This document shows, one piece after another, positions 10,691 through 22,206 of a DNA stretch of 64,000 nt (the stretch's first letter is position 1; each line of letters begins with the position of its first letter). The notes below the pieces were generated by a model. It worked only from the letters and a program-made list of their open reading frames with translations, had not been told where the DNA came from and searched no databases. Position numbers and translations under genes: made by a program. Source of the DNA: Candidula unifasciata (lineage: Eukaryota; Mollusca; Gastropoda; Stylommatophora; Geomitridae); the NCBI GenBank assembly GCA_905116865.2, contig CAJHNH020008549.1, positions 281,001 to 345,000 on the forward strand, given 5' to 3'.

Positions 10691-10922
10691 TTCCAAAACA
10701 CCTCTAGCTCGTGTAGGAAGTGAGCGTGACTGCAAGGGAGAATATGGGGAAAAAATCAACACAGCTATGAAGAAATGGCTTGGAGCACTGCCTTGTCTGA
10801 ACGACGTGGCTCTCTATTACACAACAGGCTAAGCTGGTACTTTCATTCAAATCAATTACTAAGAGTTTAGAGTCGGCAATGTAAGACTCACGATTACGAT
10901 AAGCGAGTCTTTAGACTCTACG

Positions 10923-11399
10923 ATGGCAGCTGTCCAACCCGCTCTGAAGACAGGTATAAAATGGAAGGTCCAAGATGCGATAAAATCTGCTCAGGAAGCA
11001 CTGAAATTGAAGGAAGTCATGGGTTACACGCAAATCGACCGACGCGGCCTAGGGCATGGGAAAGTCAGTTGGTGGTTCAAAGCCACGGCCAGAGAGCGCA
11101 GAGTCATTGTAATACAGCAGATAAGGGACACCGAAAACGGGACTTTGGTTCAAAAAGCTGCCCAACAGTCGCAGAAAGATAAGTGGATCGGCCTCGAGAG
11201 CGCCTTGCCACGAATACTAATAGGGAGAAATATGGCGAATCACCCCGCTGGGGCTGAGCTTTGTCGTAAGATCTTCGTCAACAGGATGAAATGGCATGCG
11301 ACTACCAATCCGACATGCCCACTGTGCGGAGCCAAGCAGACGCTCGAGAACGTACTGTCCGCGTCCAGGAAAGCCCTAGGCCTGAGACGATATACTTAG
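10923..11399 (+). pseudogene. R2-like LINE connector and zinc-finger region
   Basis: A 158-codon frame with GLGHGKVSWWFKATARERR, a QKDKWIGLESALPR stretch and a CPLCGAKQTLENVLSAS zinc-finger remnant. Related elements have His and Cys where this copy has Asn (LEN) and Ser (SAS), so two ligands look lost. It stops at 11397 where the family continues with a WRH-type motif. Confidence 0.7.
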
Positions 11400-11414
11400 C
11401 GCCACAATAAAGTC

Positions 11415-11990
11415 TTGAAAGAATTGGCGGACATTGGGCACCAAGCCAGAATGAGGGTCAAAGCGAGGGCCAATCCTACCGTCACTACTATGCGCTTCCT
11501 CGAGGCTGGGCAGATTTATGAAGGTATAATCAACAAATTCGCACATCTTTATCAATACTTGACTGTGCGAGGAACTTGTGACTTGCTGTCGACCTGCCTG
11601 GTTCTGAAAAGTATCCAGAGTCAATCCGGAAGACCGGCCAGAGACCAGACATATTTCTCCATTCTGCGTAAAAACACCAGCTAGTCCTGATAGAACTGAC
11701 TGTGCTCTACGAGTCGCGGACGAAAGAAAATCACCTGCAAAAGCTCGAAAAGTACGACGAGCTCGTGGCTGGTCTGAGGAGAGTGACGATGCGTAGCAGT
11801 AAAAATCTTTGCTGTCGAGGTAGGCTCAAGAGGCCTTATCTCCACTTCCACATACAACGTGCTAAAGCAGCTGGGCTTGAAAGGAAACGAGCGCAAACGG
11901 TCACTAAAACAACTGAGCGAAGCTGCTGAAAGAGCTTCAAGCTGGCTTTAGACGCAATGGAACGTCGTGGGGGATGGGCCTCGGTAGACT
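11415..11990 (+). pseudogene. R2-like LINE endonuclease domain remnant
   Basis: After the stop the homology continues as a KELADIGHQARMR-like segment. Near 11640-11770 comes a RPDI...IELTVLYE...KLEKYDELV sequence, matching the PD-(D/E)xK-like core of R2-type endonucleases. An in-frame stop lies between PD and E, and later parts are frameshifted. Not functional. Confidence 0.65.
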
Positions 11991-11995
11991 GACCT

Positions 11996-12479
11996 AAGCC
12001 CATAGTGAAGATGAGCTTCTTATCCTTTAAAGCCAAAGTGTCTGATACATGTCTGGCGGTTACTTTCTGTCAAATGCTAAAACATTAACATATGTCTGAA
12101 TCAACCATAAGCTTGTCACTCGGGTCGTGAAAGTAGTCGACTGATCTAATTTGCTACCGCAGCGACAATATAAAACTAAATCTCACAACACATTGCAAGA
12201 TAACCATATCGTCGTGTCCCTGTCTGAGAGTCCGATAAAGTGCAGCAGGGGAAGATAGAGGCCTTCAGTCATGACCCAGGTTATGACCCTTTAATCATGA
12301 CCCCCTTTCCCAGACAGTCGTCGACGAAGAATCTTTCCACTGATAATCGGCAGACCCCTGCTGTGCATGCTACCCTGTGAAGTTCTTCTTATTATATAGT
12401 ACATTCTGAGTACACTCTATCGTATCATCGACACTCAATTTTTTTTTTAAATGTCTTTAGAGCTGGCTGGGCTTCAACT
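11996..12479. other. Spacer between inverted R2-like fragments
   Basis: No coding signal or repeat recognised apart from a short T-run near 12440. Confidence 0.5.
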
Positions 12480-12975
12480 ATTATAGGGTATGAAAACTCG
12501 CGCAACATCATCCCCAGGCTTCCCTTGCGGACCTTAAACTCTTCGGAAATAGACTAGAACTAAAGCACCAGCTTAGCCTACTTACAGTAAACAGCCACGT
12601 CGGTCAGACTTGGTGGCACTTTTGAGCAACTTCCTCATGGCTGTGTTGATTTTCTGCTCCCTTGCCTTCACTGCGGTCGTGCTAACTTCGCACACTAGCA
12701 ACGGCCATAGGGGCTTTGGAATCACCATCAACAGGAGACACCAAGCCTAGAACTTCCTGATCAACCTGCATTGCTCGATAGCAAGAAGATCTGTCTGTTG
12801 CCAGTGACTGATGTATATGCCCGACTTCCATCCTATCAGATTGCTTCGAATCGTAGACGCCGCCAAAACTCTTCACTGGTTCCTCCAGAACCGTGTGGTT
12901 CATTTTGCTTGTTATTGTGAATCTTGTTGCCACAACCTTACTTTTACGGATTGATAGACTTCTTGATTTCTGCGG
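12480..12975 (-). mobile_element. Second R2-like LINE fragment, inverted
   Basis: On the minus strand: KSRSLSIRKSKVVAT, then LEEPVKSFGGVYDSK, and further on INTAMRKLL-like sequence. This matches the plus-strand relic at 10440-10900. Degenerate, truncated at both ends. Confidence 0.65.
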
Positions 12976-13625
12976 CTTGAAATGAATATAAATAATAAGT
13001 TTATAAATATTCTAAGGATAATATTATTTCGTTTAAGCGAATAATACATATGCAAATAAGTGTGAGCCTGCATTAGCACACTGAGTGACTTTCAACATTA
13101 CATGGGCAGAACTCTAATAAATCAAATCGACGCATATAATAATTTAAATAATGTTGACACAAACAATACATTGTACACTTTATTACTTGGCCTTTTTCGC
13201 TGTATCGTGTCAGTTGCATTACTACGGAATTAAATCAACATACAATGAAGCCCACAAAAAGGAATCATTTTCTCTAAAAAACATAAATCACATTGTCGGG
13301 TTAAGCTGTGTATCTCTCTACCCAAAATTCAAGATCAGACGAGTGATTATCATGCTAACTTCACTTTGTTACAATTATTCTCAAGATGTTAACGCTTTGT
13401 TTCTTTGACTTGTGTATATAAAATATACTATTGCATCATCTTACAAAATTTCATTGGCATGATCATGTGCCGTGTCGATCAGCATAGGGTGACATTTACC
13501 GCCATCTCACACGATCATCTTAATCACCGATCATGTCAGTGTTCTTGTCTAATCCTATCTATTTTGCTTTGCCGTTAAGCCTTTTTCTTCAGTTGCCTTC
13601 CTCTTATTCTTGTTCCCCCAATCTT
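12976..13625. other. No gene recognised
   Basis: AT-rich. An 85-codon ORF at 13151-13408 has no family features and is probably chance. Confidence 0.5.
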
Positions 13626-13985
13626 AACATCATCATCATCACCATAAACCACTTTTGCCGTTTAGCTACTTGGGGAGGAATAATTTGCGATCCAGTGCAC
13701 GTTGGCTGCCACTGGCTATTGTCATGCTGTGAAGGCGTAGAGTGACTTTAATGTTGTCGATCCATTTTTCAGCGGCCGTAAACTTGTTCTTGTAGCTGAT
13801 CTTCTGAGATGTAGTGCTTGTGATGGTATTTGATCCTGCTGCATTCTAACGAGATTAGCAAACCACTTGATCTGCTGTTTCTCGATGAATCTAGTACAAG
13901 GTGTAGTTCCCACAATGTGCCTGATAGTTTCATTATTCACTCGATCTCGGATGGTACAGCTGGCTGCCTTTCTCGGGCACCTTAT
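13626..13985 (-). mobile_element. LINE C-terminal fragment (RTE/jockey-like)
   Basis: The minus strand reads RHIVGTTPCTRFIEKQQIKW-FANLVRM-QIPSQAL, the IERQQ/WFGHLVRM motif of APE-type LINE C termini. A TGATGATGATG run (13626-13640) at the 3' end looks like the usual trinucleotide tail. 5'-truncated and mutated. Confidence 0.65.
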
Positions 13986-13989
13986 CTCA

Positions 13990-14750
13990 CAGGTGGTGAT
14001 TTTGCGTATATGGGCTTTAGATAGTGTTCATGTTTGGCATTGGTAGCTTACTGTTGAAATAAATATGTTATTAATAATCTGTCTCTTTGCACTCATAGTT
14101 ATGCTTGAATGTCTTAATAATACCGATCTTAACAATTATTGAAAACTACATGCAGCCCAATCTGAACCGAAAAGAGGATAAGTATTACAGACCAGAGCAT
14201 GAAGAATGATAATAAAATATCGATGTTTTTTATTCTGTTTGTTCGATTACAGAAGGAATATGTCAAGGCAAGACAAAGCCTCTAGAATTTGGTGGCAGCT
14301 GGCAAGACTGATTGAAAGAGGGCAGAGACAAAGCCAAGAGATAAATATGTTGTCGGCCTGGCCTCATGTACTGAGTGGAACAAGAGCGTTGACTTGATCC
14401 ATGATTCTGCTGATCGTAAAGTAAAAAGACATGGCATGGCACAATATGATGATTTTTTTTTTTCTGAAAGGCGGTACGGAGCGATTGTTTTATTGAAAAG
14501 AGGGCGATTGGTCAAAGAAGTTGGGAAAACACTTTTTAAATTCTTTTTCCCCTTTTCCCCCAAGTCTAATTCAAATAGCTCTACTGCCAATTCTATAACT
14601 GAAATTCGGTGTTATCCGATGTCACATTTTCTTCGTTGAAAATGTTCGTTTAGTTTCTTGTATTGTTGTTTCGTGTTTAATACTGTAATATCATTGCAGT
14701 GTACTTCAGTTTGCTTCATCACAATTTACACAATCATAAAAGCCGCAAGC
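13990..14750. other. No gene recognised
   Basis: Short ORFs on both strands (for example 14206-14397) lack recognisable motifs. Confidence 0.45.
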
Positions 14751-14754
14751 CAAC

Positions 14755-15105
14755 TGAGAGGTGGAGGGGGGAGGCTGGGGGGGGGGGGTGGTTGTTCTGT
14801 AAATAACATTAAACCTGAAGTGGGAGATGGAGGATTAAAAGGGGGGGGGGGGGTGGTTGTTCTGTAAATAATATTAGACCTGAAGTGGGAGGGGGGGGGG
14901 GGGGGGGTTCTGTAAATAACAATAAACCTGAAGTGGGAGATGGAGGATTAAAAGGGGTGGGGTGAGTTGTTCTGTAAAAAACATTAAACCTGAAGTGGGA
15001 GATGGAGGATTAAAGGGGGGTGGGGGGGGGGGGGGTTGTTCTGTAAAAAACACTAAACCTGAAGTGGGAGATGGAGGATAAAAAAAGGGGGTGGGGGTGC
15101 GCACA
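14755..15105. repeat. G-rich minisatellite, about five copies of about 65 bp
   Basis: Units combine a G run (up to about 17) with GTTCTGTAAATAACATTAAA and CCTGAAGTGGGAGATGGAGG. Most length variation lies in the G run. Potential G-quadruplex former on the plus strand. Gly- or Pro-rich ORFs here are artefacts. Confidence 0.9.
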
Positions 15106-16095
15106 GAGGGGAAAAAACGTCTGTACCTGATTGATCTATTGTGTCACAGCGTTAAGCTTCTAATGATTACTTAATTAATTTATTTTTTATTTGATATTTG
15201 TCAATGCACTGCATTTTTATTACGAATACCATATTTCCACGAGACGCTGTATAATTTTATTAAATGGGGCACTAGGGCAAATTACTTTGTGAAATTTTGT
15301 TCCATAGATTATTAGCAAACAATTTTATTAAGCTACATGCTACTACAAGTGAACGCCGAGATAATCGAATCCTGTATGTGGAGCGGCGTAATTATGTTCC
15401 ATTTAAAGCTCTTTTATAGATTTTTCTACTTTTCTTCAGGTTTATGCCAGGCTCGTAAACATTGAACGTTGCAATTATAAAATCGGCAAATAAAGAACTC
15501 TTGCAAGTCAGTGAGGCCATCAGATTAAATAGTTCATGGTGTTTAAGGTGTCTAGCGTTTCTTCACAAAGTTGGTACATTCATTTTGAAGTGACAGATAT
15601 CAATCTCATGTAAATGTAACGTGTGAATAACTCTGCGTTACAGTTGTAACTTGATAAAACAGAGACTGTGGATAAGAAGATAAACAGAAACAAGGGAAAA
15701 GATGCACACAAACACAACCCAACGTTTCTGCAAAGTCTTTATCAACAAATGAGACCACTGAAGTAAAGTCCACATTACACGAAAGGGAAGGTCACATAGA
15801 ATGAATGAACTGAAACAGGGGGAATAATTTCGCTGACTGTATTATTCGAGTCGGTCACCCTTGATGTTCATAGGACGTCATGTTATTTTCATTATGTATA
15901 AACAAAATTAGAACTCAGTGCATGATTATCATTTTAAAATTCACTTACAATGTGACAAATTATATTTCTAAAGCAACACAAGGACACAATTTACTAAAAG
16001 AAAGCAGGAATGTAAAAATCACTGTGGTGACAAATTTACATACACAGATTAGCGCCGTATGTACAATAAAATACTAGTATCTATTGTTATCCCTT
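15106..16095. other. No gene recognised
   Basis: AT-rich sequence without recognisable coding or repeat families. Confidence 0.5.
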
Positions 16096-16200
16096 GTAAA
16101 GTAAAAAAGTAAAGGACCCTTTCCACGCCTTTAGGCGTATAGGGCATATAGGGCTAGACCTATATTTTTATAGACCAACGGCATCATCCCTCGTGGATGC
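16096..16200 (-). mobile_element. SINE family A, 3' part only
   Basis: The plus strand carries the inverted SINE-A tail, GTAAAGGACCC..CACGCCTTTAGGCGTA, then TAGGGCTAGACCTATA and GACCAACGGCA. Only about 100 bp of the 3' end is present; it abuts repeat family R at 16201. Confidence 0.75.
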
Positions 16201-16352
16201 AATTTATAGTTATTTTGAAGCCCCACTCTGGCTTTGCAGGGTTCCCTAAATATAGCCGGGACTTAAATATGGTCTAATGGCTGAACGAGGTTTTCCGGGA
16301 CCTCTCCACTGTGTGTTTATCGCTTTAAGTGATGGCCTGGTGGGGTACAACT
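16201..16352. repeat. Repeat family R, copy 1
   Basis: Shares an ordered series of blocks with 37228-37416: TTTGAAGCCC, AATATAGC, GGGACCTCTCC, GTGTTTATCG, and CCTGGTGGGGTACAAC at the end. Copy 2 has a 35-bp segment absent here. Class unknown; possibly a SINE or LINE 3' end. Confidence 0.6.
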
Positions 16353-16414
16353 TACCTACCTACAAGAGGATACAAAAACTGACCAGCGGTCAGTGGAACA
16401 GATGCATTTTTAAA

Positions 16415-16590
16415 TGTCTATCAACACAACTGATGACTACCACAAAGATTTAACCACCTATCAACACAACTGATGACTACAACAAAGATTTAACCACCTA
16501 TCAACACAACTGATGACTGTCATAAAGCTTTAACCACCTATCATCACAACTGATGACTGTCATAAAGCTTTAACCACCTATCAACACAAC
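16415..16590. repeat. Minisatellite, 40-bp unit, four copies
   Basis: Unit contains TATCAACACAACTGATGACT then ACAACAAAGATTTAACCACC, with CATAAAGCTTT variants in the last copies. Confidence 0.85.
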
Positions 16591-16688
16591 ACAGTTGTCT
16601 GTCAGCAAATGATCGATGTACAATAGATTTATGTACACTGTAGCTGGAGACAAATTTGAGAAAGCTGACAGAAAAAAAAAATAATAAT

Positions 16689-16689
<1 letters not shown>

Positions 16690-16732
<43 letters not shown>
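16690..16732. repeat. (CA)n microsatellite
   Basis: About 20 uninterrupted AC dinucleotides. Confidence 0.95.
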
Positions 16733-17454
16733 GCACGCACAAAAAGGAAGACCCTTTTCATAATCTCACAGGAAGTAAGTAATCTGGTAAGAAAAAGAAA
16801 ACCAAGGCTACACAAAATTAAGAGAATCTCAGGTAATGGCATACAATATTTCTTCAGAATCGTTAAACTACCCACGGGTATTATACCCACAGTATAATGT
16901 AAATTATATGCAAACTTTACACAGCTAACTTCAGAGTACAATCCGGTCTTTGCAAAATAAAAGCTGCCAAAACGGATAAGATCAAACTGGCCCTAGGTCA
17001 TGAATTTTTCAAAAAACAGTGTCCTCTGTTATGTAACGTGAGAGACGAAATTTGGTGACAAACAATGAAGAGTCTGCGAGCGTCTTTGTTGACTGTTGGG
17101 GTCGGGAAGATGTGGTTGCCCACAGTAAACTGCCACTAAGCATAGACTACACAGCTGCCAATGAGGACTGGAAAGCACATTTTTTTTTTCCTACCGGTAT
17201 TTAGTTTCTAAAACGAATGTTGCGTTATTCTCCAGACAGTCTTGATTACAGAAGCGGTTAAAAAAAAACGCCGCATAAAAGTGCCATGTCCTGGCACAGC
17301 ATTCCCCCCCCCCCCCCCCCCCCCATTGTCCTGCGGGAAAGTTTAACTTTAGGGTACAAAAATAAAAATAAAAAAATGGATATACTTGCACGATAATAAT
17401 AAGGAGGCGAAAGAGCAGGTGGTGGTGGTGGAGAGACGGTGAAGGAAAGGAGAA
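16733..17454. other. No gene; one C homopolymer
   Basis: No coding signal. A C run of about 20 lies at 17305-17324. Confidence 0.5.
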
Positions 17455-17496
17455 GAAAAAGCAGATGTAGTACCAATAGTAGCAGTAGTAGTAGTT

Positions 17497-17527
<31 letters not shown>

Positions 17528-17600
17528 CTGTTGTTTGTGTTGTTGTTGTTGTTGTTTAGTACCAGTAGCAGTAGTTGACATTGTTGTTGCTGTAGTTAGA
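17455..17600. repeat. (GTA)n/(GTT)n trinucleotide tract
   Basis: Interrupted AGTAGTAGT and GTTGTTGTT repeats. Poly-Ser/Cys and poly-Leu ORFs across it are artefacts. Confidence 0.9.
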
Positions 17601-18637
17601 GGAGGAGAAGGAGTGAGAGCAGAAGACGGCCAATAGTGAGGAAGGGTGGGAGTGTTTAAGAGTGGGAAGAAATGACAAAATATGAAGCCACCTACTGTTC
17701 ACAGAAAAGTGCGAGATTGATGGCCGATTAAAACATGTAATGAATTTATAATTTGCGATTTGGTTCCACCACTGCAGAAATTATCAGTTCTAACGTACAA
17801 AACATTGTGGAAAAATAACAGCTGCGTTCCCATAGCTAAATAACGCAGACACACACAAAATGAACTTTTCTCCAAATAACCCAATTAAAAACACTCAAAT
17901 TGCCTTCATTAAATCGTTCCATTTATTACAATTTCGTTGGACGATGGGGAACAGCGTCACCCTGTGGTAATTAAATTAGTTCATTCACAGCCGAAAACAT
18001 ACAGTTAAACGAAACTCTAGGACCGAGTTTAACTACTTATCATTTACAAAGCTTTGAGGATGAGAAATATGTGCATAAAAAGGTGGAATGGGGACAATAG
18101 TTTTATTGTTAGATTCATGTCTTCACTTATATCCTTATATTCTTTGTGTTTGTTTGTGGAGATTTTGCACAAATCTTTAAACTTTTCAACTTTAGATTCG
18201 ATCATTCCTTGCCCCGATCTTCACACTGATTTTTCCCTAAGAGAAGGATTTGAATTTTTCCCTTTCATAGAATTGAACACGCGCTGGAGGGAGCGTCTAT
18301 TGTGAATGTGAAGTTTTTAAAGTGAATAACTTGTAATTTGTTCCTTGTCGCCGGTTTATGTCACGGTGACTCCAGATTTTAGAGGCGATCTTAATTATTT
18401 TTAAAGAGGATTGAACCAGTTCTATCGCCATACGCTTTTTTTTTTAAATTTTTTAACGATACTGCTGTTTCTCTTGTAGCACATCTGTAACGATGAAACA
18501 CACATTTTTAATGGCGTAAAAAAATGAATTGTAACAATGCAGATTATTAACATTTGCAAGATTATTTTCTTAATCAATATTATGCGTTCTCTGAGCTGTT
18601 GTTTTCTTCTGTTGTTTTCTCAACCTAGCTCAATGAG
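17601..18637. other. No gene recognised
   Basis: AT-rich; an 83-codon ORF at 18054-18305 shows no family features. Confidence 0.45.
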
Positions 18638-19010
18638 TATGCTCATGAAGATAGAGATGGGATGGGCCTGAAGACATTGGTTGGAGTCTCTGAGGAGGTC
18701 GGTGGTGATAAATATACTTCATATTCGTGCCAGGGCATGCAGCCAGAAGGAAAATGCCATGCTGATAGGCTGGCAGGGAAAGTTATTGTGGAAGACGGAG
18801 GAGCCATAAACTAGACAGAATGCACTACGAGAAGTGAGAAGTTTGCAAGAAGCAAGTGATGACTGTGAATCTGCAACTATGACTACACTGCAACATGTTA
18901 AAAGGAGTGTAGCCAGATTATGCAGGAAGCCAAAGAAGCAGAATAAACCAACACAGAACTGGTGTCGTCAGCCGCTATTCGCTGCAGGATTCAAGCACGC
19001 ATGGACTGAA
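18638..19010 (+). mobile_element. LINE 3' fragment with RNase H end (RNH/CPEC family)
   Basis: The plus strand reads IFVPGHAARRK, then after a one-base shift GKCHADRLAGKVIVEDGGA, the VPGH and ADRLAG signatures of LINE RNase H. Further on comes LREVRSLQEASDDCESATM in another frame. Related to the minus-strand copy at 21845-22206, which has ADRLAGAALIEDDQPI then IALREIGR. Pseudogenised. Confidence 0.65.
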
Positions 19011-19573
19011 TAGTTTGATGTATATGATGATAATCTGTTGACGAACTAAGTAGAAAGTATTGTTTTCTACAGTATGCCAGAATTCACACTCAGTGCCTTT
19101 TCTGTGCAGTTTGGAGGTAAAACTTTATGTACCAAGCAACTCAGGTTGCGTTTCTTGGTCGATCCATAGACAACATACTTTTCTGCATTCTTCTATAACC
19201 TGTATACGAACTTACTGTATACACAACATGTTAGTTTAACTCTTTCTGTCTTATAATGTCTCTCGTGTAGGGGTACTCACACCTGCGAAGAATTGCTAGT
19301 TCAAAAATACTGGCTTCATAAATAGACACCCAAAGATGAAATTAAAGTTAAGGTGAAGTCGAGAGGTTTGACCTCACCGTATTGGGTTTTATTTTGCTCC
19401 GCCTCTTTTATCTGACCACCTAATCACCAGCCTCGAGCGTTACACGAAGCAGAATTTTGTAGCTTCAGCGACAATCGACAGGTATCTCAGTAAAAATTGT
19501 TCTCCTATAGGGAACGACGTGTCAGTGAAAAGAACCTGCGACTTTCTGTTGGTAACAAACACATAAAACCTCT
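19011..19573. other. No gene recognised
   Basis: Nothing recognised before the SINE target site at 19574. Confidence 0.45.
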
Positions 19574-19586
19574 TTAATGGCAGAAC

Positions 19587-19817
19587 AAGGTCGTGGGTTC
19601 GCTCCCTGGCGGAGCCTGACTTTTCTTCAAAAAAGACCTTAGCTCCCAGGTCGACCCAGCCTTGAGTGGGTACCGGGTGCAGTCCCGGGAAGTAGAGGCG
19701 GCCGGCGTGATGCTGACCACGTCACCCATCTTGTGCCGTTGGTGTATAAAAATTTAGGTCTAGCCCTATATGCCCTAAACGCCTCAAGGCGTGGAAGGGG
19801 TCCTTTACTTTACTTAC
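19587..19817 (+). mobile_element. SINE family A, 5'-truncated, with target duplication
   Basis: Begins at the B-box region (GGTCGTGGGTTCGCTCCC), lacks the A box, and runs through the SINE-A core to the TCCTTTACTTTACTTAC tail. Flanked by perfect 13-bp repeats TTAATGGCAGAAC (19574-19586, 19818-19830). The truncated start plus duplication shows LINE-mediated insertion. Confidence 0.85.
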
Positions 19818-20029
19818 TTAATGGCAGAACATCATTCGCCTTATTGGACCGGAAGTGAAGTGGTTAGAAAGAAACAGGGGCAAGCGAAGAAACGAACCGT
19901 AAACAAAAAAGCAGGAAGAAAGAAAGACAAGCTAGTAATGTGGTATTAGCTATTGAAATGATTACAGTCACGGTCAGCAAAAACAAATCATAAACATAGC
20001 AGAATAAAAATAATTACAGATTAAACAAT

Positions 20030-20925
20030 TGAAGAAAGGGAAGTAGCCGGGCAAGATGATATTTCGATAGAAGAATTAGAAAAACTGGGTTAATTTGGTG
20101 AAGAAATATTACCTAAACTGATGAATTACATTTAAAACACTGGGTAAATTCCAAGTGACATGAAAAAATCTGTATGTATTGCGTTACCCCCAGAAGACCA
20201 GAAGCAATTGAATATGAAGAATTTCGTACAATCAACTTAATAAATCATGTCACCAAATTACTACTTAGAGTTATAATGAGAAGAGCACTTAGAGAAATAA
20301 GAATGTAAATGATTGAAGAGCAGTATGGATTTATGGAAGGTAAAGGGACTGGTAATGCATTATGCATATTATGTACACTGATAGAAATATCAGTGGACAT
20401 ACCAAAGGACTTATATTTGTGCTTCATAGATTGTGCCAAATCATTTGACAAAGTTAAACACGAGGAGATAAAAAAAAATGTTGGAAGACATCAGTGTAGA
20501 CGGGAAAATCAGAATAATAAAAAACGTTTAATGGAAACAAGTAAAGTGGGAAACAGATTATGTATTTTTGAACAGATTAAGCAAGGAGTAAAACAAGGAT
20601 GTGTCTTATCCCCAGACCATTTCTCTCTATAAAGTGGAGTAATTTTAAAAGAAATTAAAGAGAAAGCAGGAATACAAGTGGGAGGATGCAATATAAACAA
20701 TTTGCGTTACTCAGACAATACAGTTTTGATAGCCGATAACACAAGTGATTTACAACAATCGCTGGATATTGTGGGGGTGGAGAGTGCTTAGAAAGGACTT
20801 GCCTTGAATATTGAAAAAAAAAAACGGAAGTAATGGTTATATCAAAGAAGAAGATAACATCACATTTTGATATCTTAATTAAATGGAAAATACTTGACCA
20901 AGTCAAAAAATTTAAATATTCACCA
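20030..20925 (+). pseudogene. LINE reverse transcriptase remnant (RTE-like)
   Basis: Several plus-strand frames together give RT blocks: VAGQDDISIEELEKLG near 20047, then a TKLLLRVIMRRALREIR-like stretch, EEQYGFMEGKGTGNA, FIDCAKSFDKV (motif A; catalytic Asp kept), VKQGCVLSP (motif B), and YSDNTVLIA where an active RT has Y-x-DD, so the second catalytic Asp is lost. TEVMVISKKK and QVKKFKY follow. Stops at several points and loss of YxDD make this inactive. A SINE lies at its 3' end. Confidence 0.8.
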
Positions 20926-20983
20926 AAATGCTGACCTTGATCAAATTCCTGGTCACACCTCGCAGTTGTTTTTCGTCACATGT

Positions 20984-21257
20984 GTAGGTAGTAAGTACAG
21001 AACCCTTTCTACGCACTTGGAGCAGCCGGCAAGTAGGATCATACCTCAATGTCTATACTCATCTGCATTTGATAGGTGATGTGGTCAGTATCATGCTAGT
21101 CACCTTTACTTCCCATGACATTGCCTGGTACCCAGTTTTTAAGCTGTGTCGACTTTGCAGCCTTGTTCAGCCTAAAAAAAAATTTGGCGATACCTATTTG
21201 AACCCTAGACATTCGACCGGATAGTAGAGTATAGTCACTACGCTGCCACGGCTTCCA
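20984..21257 (-). mobile_element. SINE family A, near full length
   Basis: Inverted copy: degraded tail at about 20985, GATGTGGTCAGTATCATGCT, CTTTACTTCCCATGACAT, CCTGGTACCC, GTCGACTTTG, then the tRNA-like head (TTTGAACCC for the B box; CGCTGCCACGG at the end). Diverged, so older than the 27.5-kb copy. Confidence 0.7.
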
Positions 21258-21339
21258 TCGAATATGGGTTTTTCTTCATTAGGCTTACAGTCTGCGTTTG
21301 TTATATGTAGAAATGTCGCTTCCACCATGTGTGTGTGTA

Positions 21340-21375
<36 letters not shown>

Positions 21376-21844
21376 GCGTGTGTTTGTGCAACACAGTAAA
21401 TGAAAGAAATAACAGTCAACATTATTAATGAAACCCAAAACAATTACGAAATGAATTAAAAAAAAACAAAGAATAATACAACAGTGGAGAATTGTAACAA
21501 TTATGCTACACTGAATAGTCGGCAGCTGTATTGACCCCTGTGGGATGGAAACAGTCTATAGTGGAAATTACAAGCCTTCCAATTTAATGCTGATGGAACT
21601 GTCTGGGCAACGGTGTAGTGACAATAACACATAGATGGCCGACACCTCGCAGTCGGCGTAATTAAGATAAGTAGAGCCGTGCTTATCGGTCTGCTAGGAG
21701 ATGCTTCTCAGATGTTCCCTCAAACTGTCTGGGAAACATCAACTAGTCTGTTAATTGTGGAGGGGGCGGGGGGGGAGCGCTGCGTGGTCTTGAGGCATAG
21801 TGTCCGCCTCGAGTGCTAGAGGTTCCAGTTATGAGTTATGATTT
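21258..21844. other. No gene; one (GT)n microsatellite
   Basis: (GT)n at about 21331-21374. At 21781-21835 a tRNA-like stretch (GTGGTCTTGAGGC, later GGTTCCAGTT) could be a degraded SINE head, but I see no partner copy. Confidence 0.5.
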
Positions 21845-22206
21845 AGATTATCTTCACAGCACTCCGGACACATCCATAGACGTTCAGATTCCCCTCTCAA
21901 CATATTCATCAGCAGCATGCGAATAATAGTGCCAGTCCTATGTTTGTTAACAAGATTTTGTGTGCGTCTGGTGTGCTTCTCATGCTTGGCTGTGCTTTAA
22001 TTCCAGTTCGCGTATTCTTAGCAGTGATGTGAACACACTGCTTTCAAACCGCAGAACGCCCTATCTCTCTGAGGGCAATGACAATGTCTTCGGAATCAAT
22101 GGGCTGGTCATCTTCAATTAATGCAGCACCTGCCAGTCTATCAGCTCTTTAATTATCAACACCGCCTACATGACACGTGACGAATATGAAGGTAACTGCA
22201 CACACA
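21845..22206 (-). mobile_element. LINE 3' fragment, RNase H to CPEC end (RNH/CPEC family)
   Basis: The minus strand reads FIFVTCHVGGVDN-stop-RADRLAGAALIEDDQPI, then IALREIG, then in other frames NLVNKHRTGTII and ERLWMCPECCED. The most complete of the tails here: RNase H remnant plus Cys-rich terminus with HRTGTI in between. Compare LVNQHRTGTI and LWACPECNDD at 55858-56094. Confidence 0.7.

Larger units (their letters stand above)
10290..11995 (+). mobile_element. Degenerate R2-like LINE (restriction-like endonuclease type)
   Basis: Collinear pieces of the 3' half of an R2-type ORF in several frames: late RT/thumb (ILKRLNRLIEWYG, KKSRSL, LEEPVKSLGRVYDSKL at 10397-10690), connector and zinc-finger region (10923-11399), and endonuclease region (11415-11990). 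Stops and frameshifts inactivate it, and the N-terminal RT is missing. Flanking sequence shows no rDNA, so this is not the rDNA-specific R2. A second partial copy lies inverted at 12480-12975. Confidence 0.75.

Noticed and set aside
21781..21835. tRNA-like stretch as a SINE
   Set aside because: Boxes poorly matched, no body shared with other copies, no target duplication.
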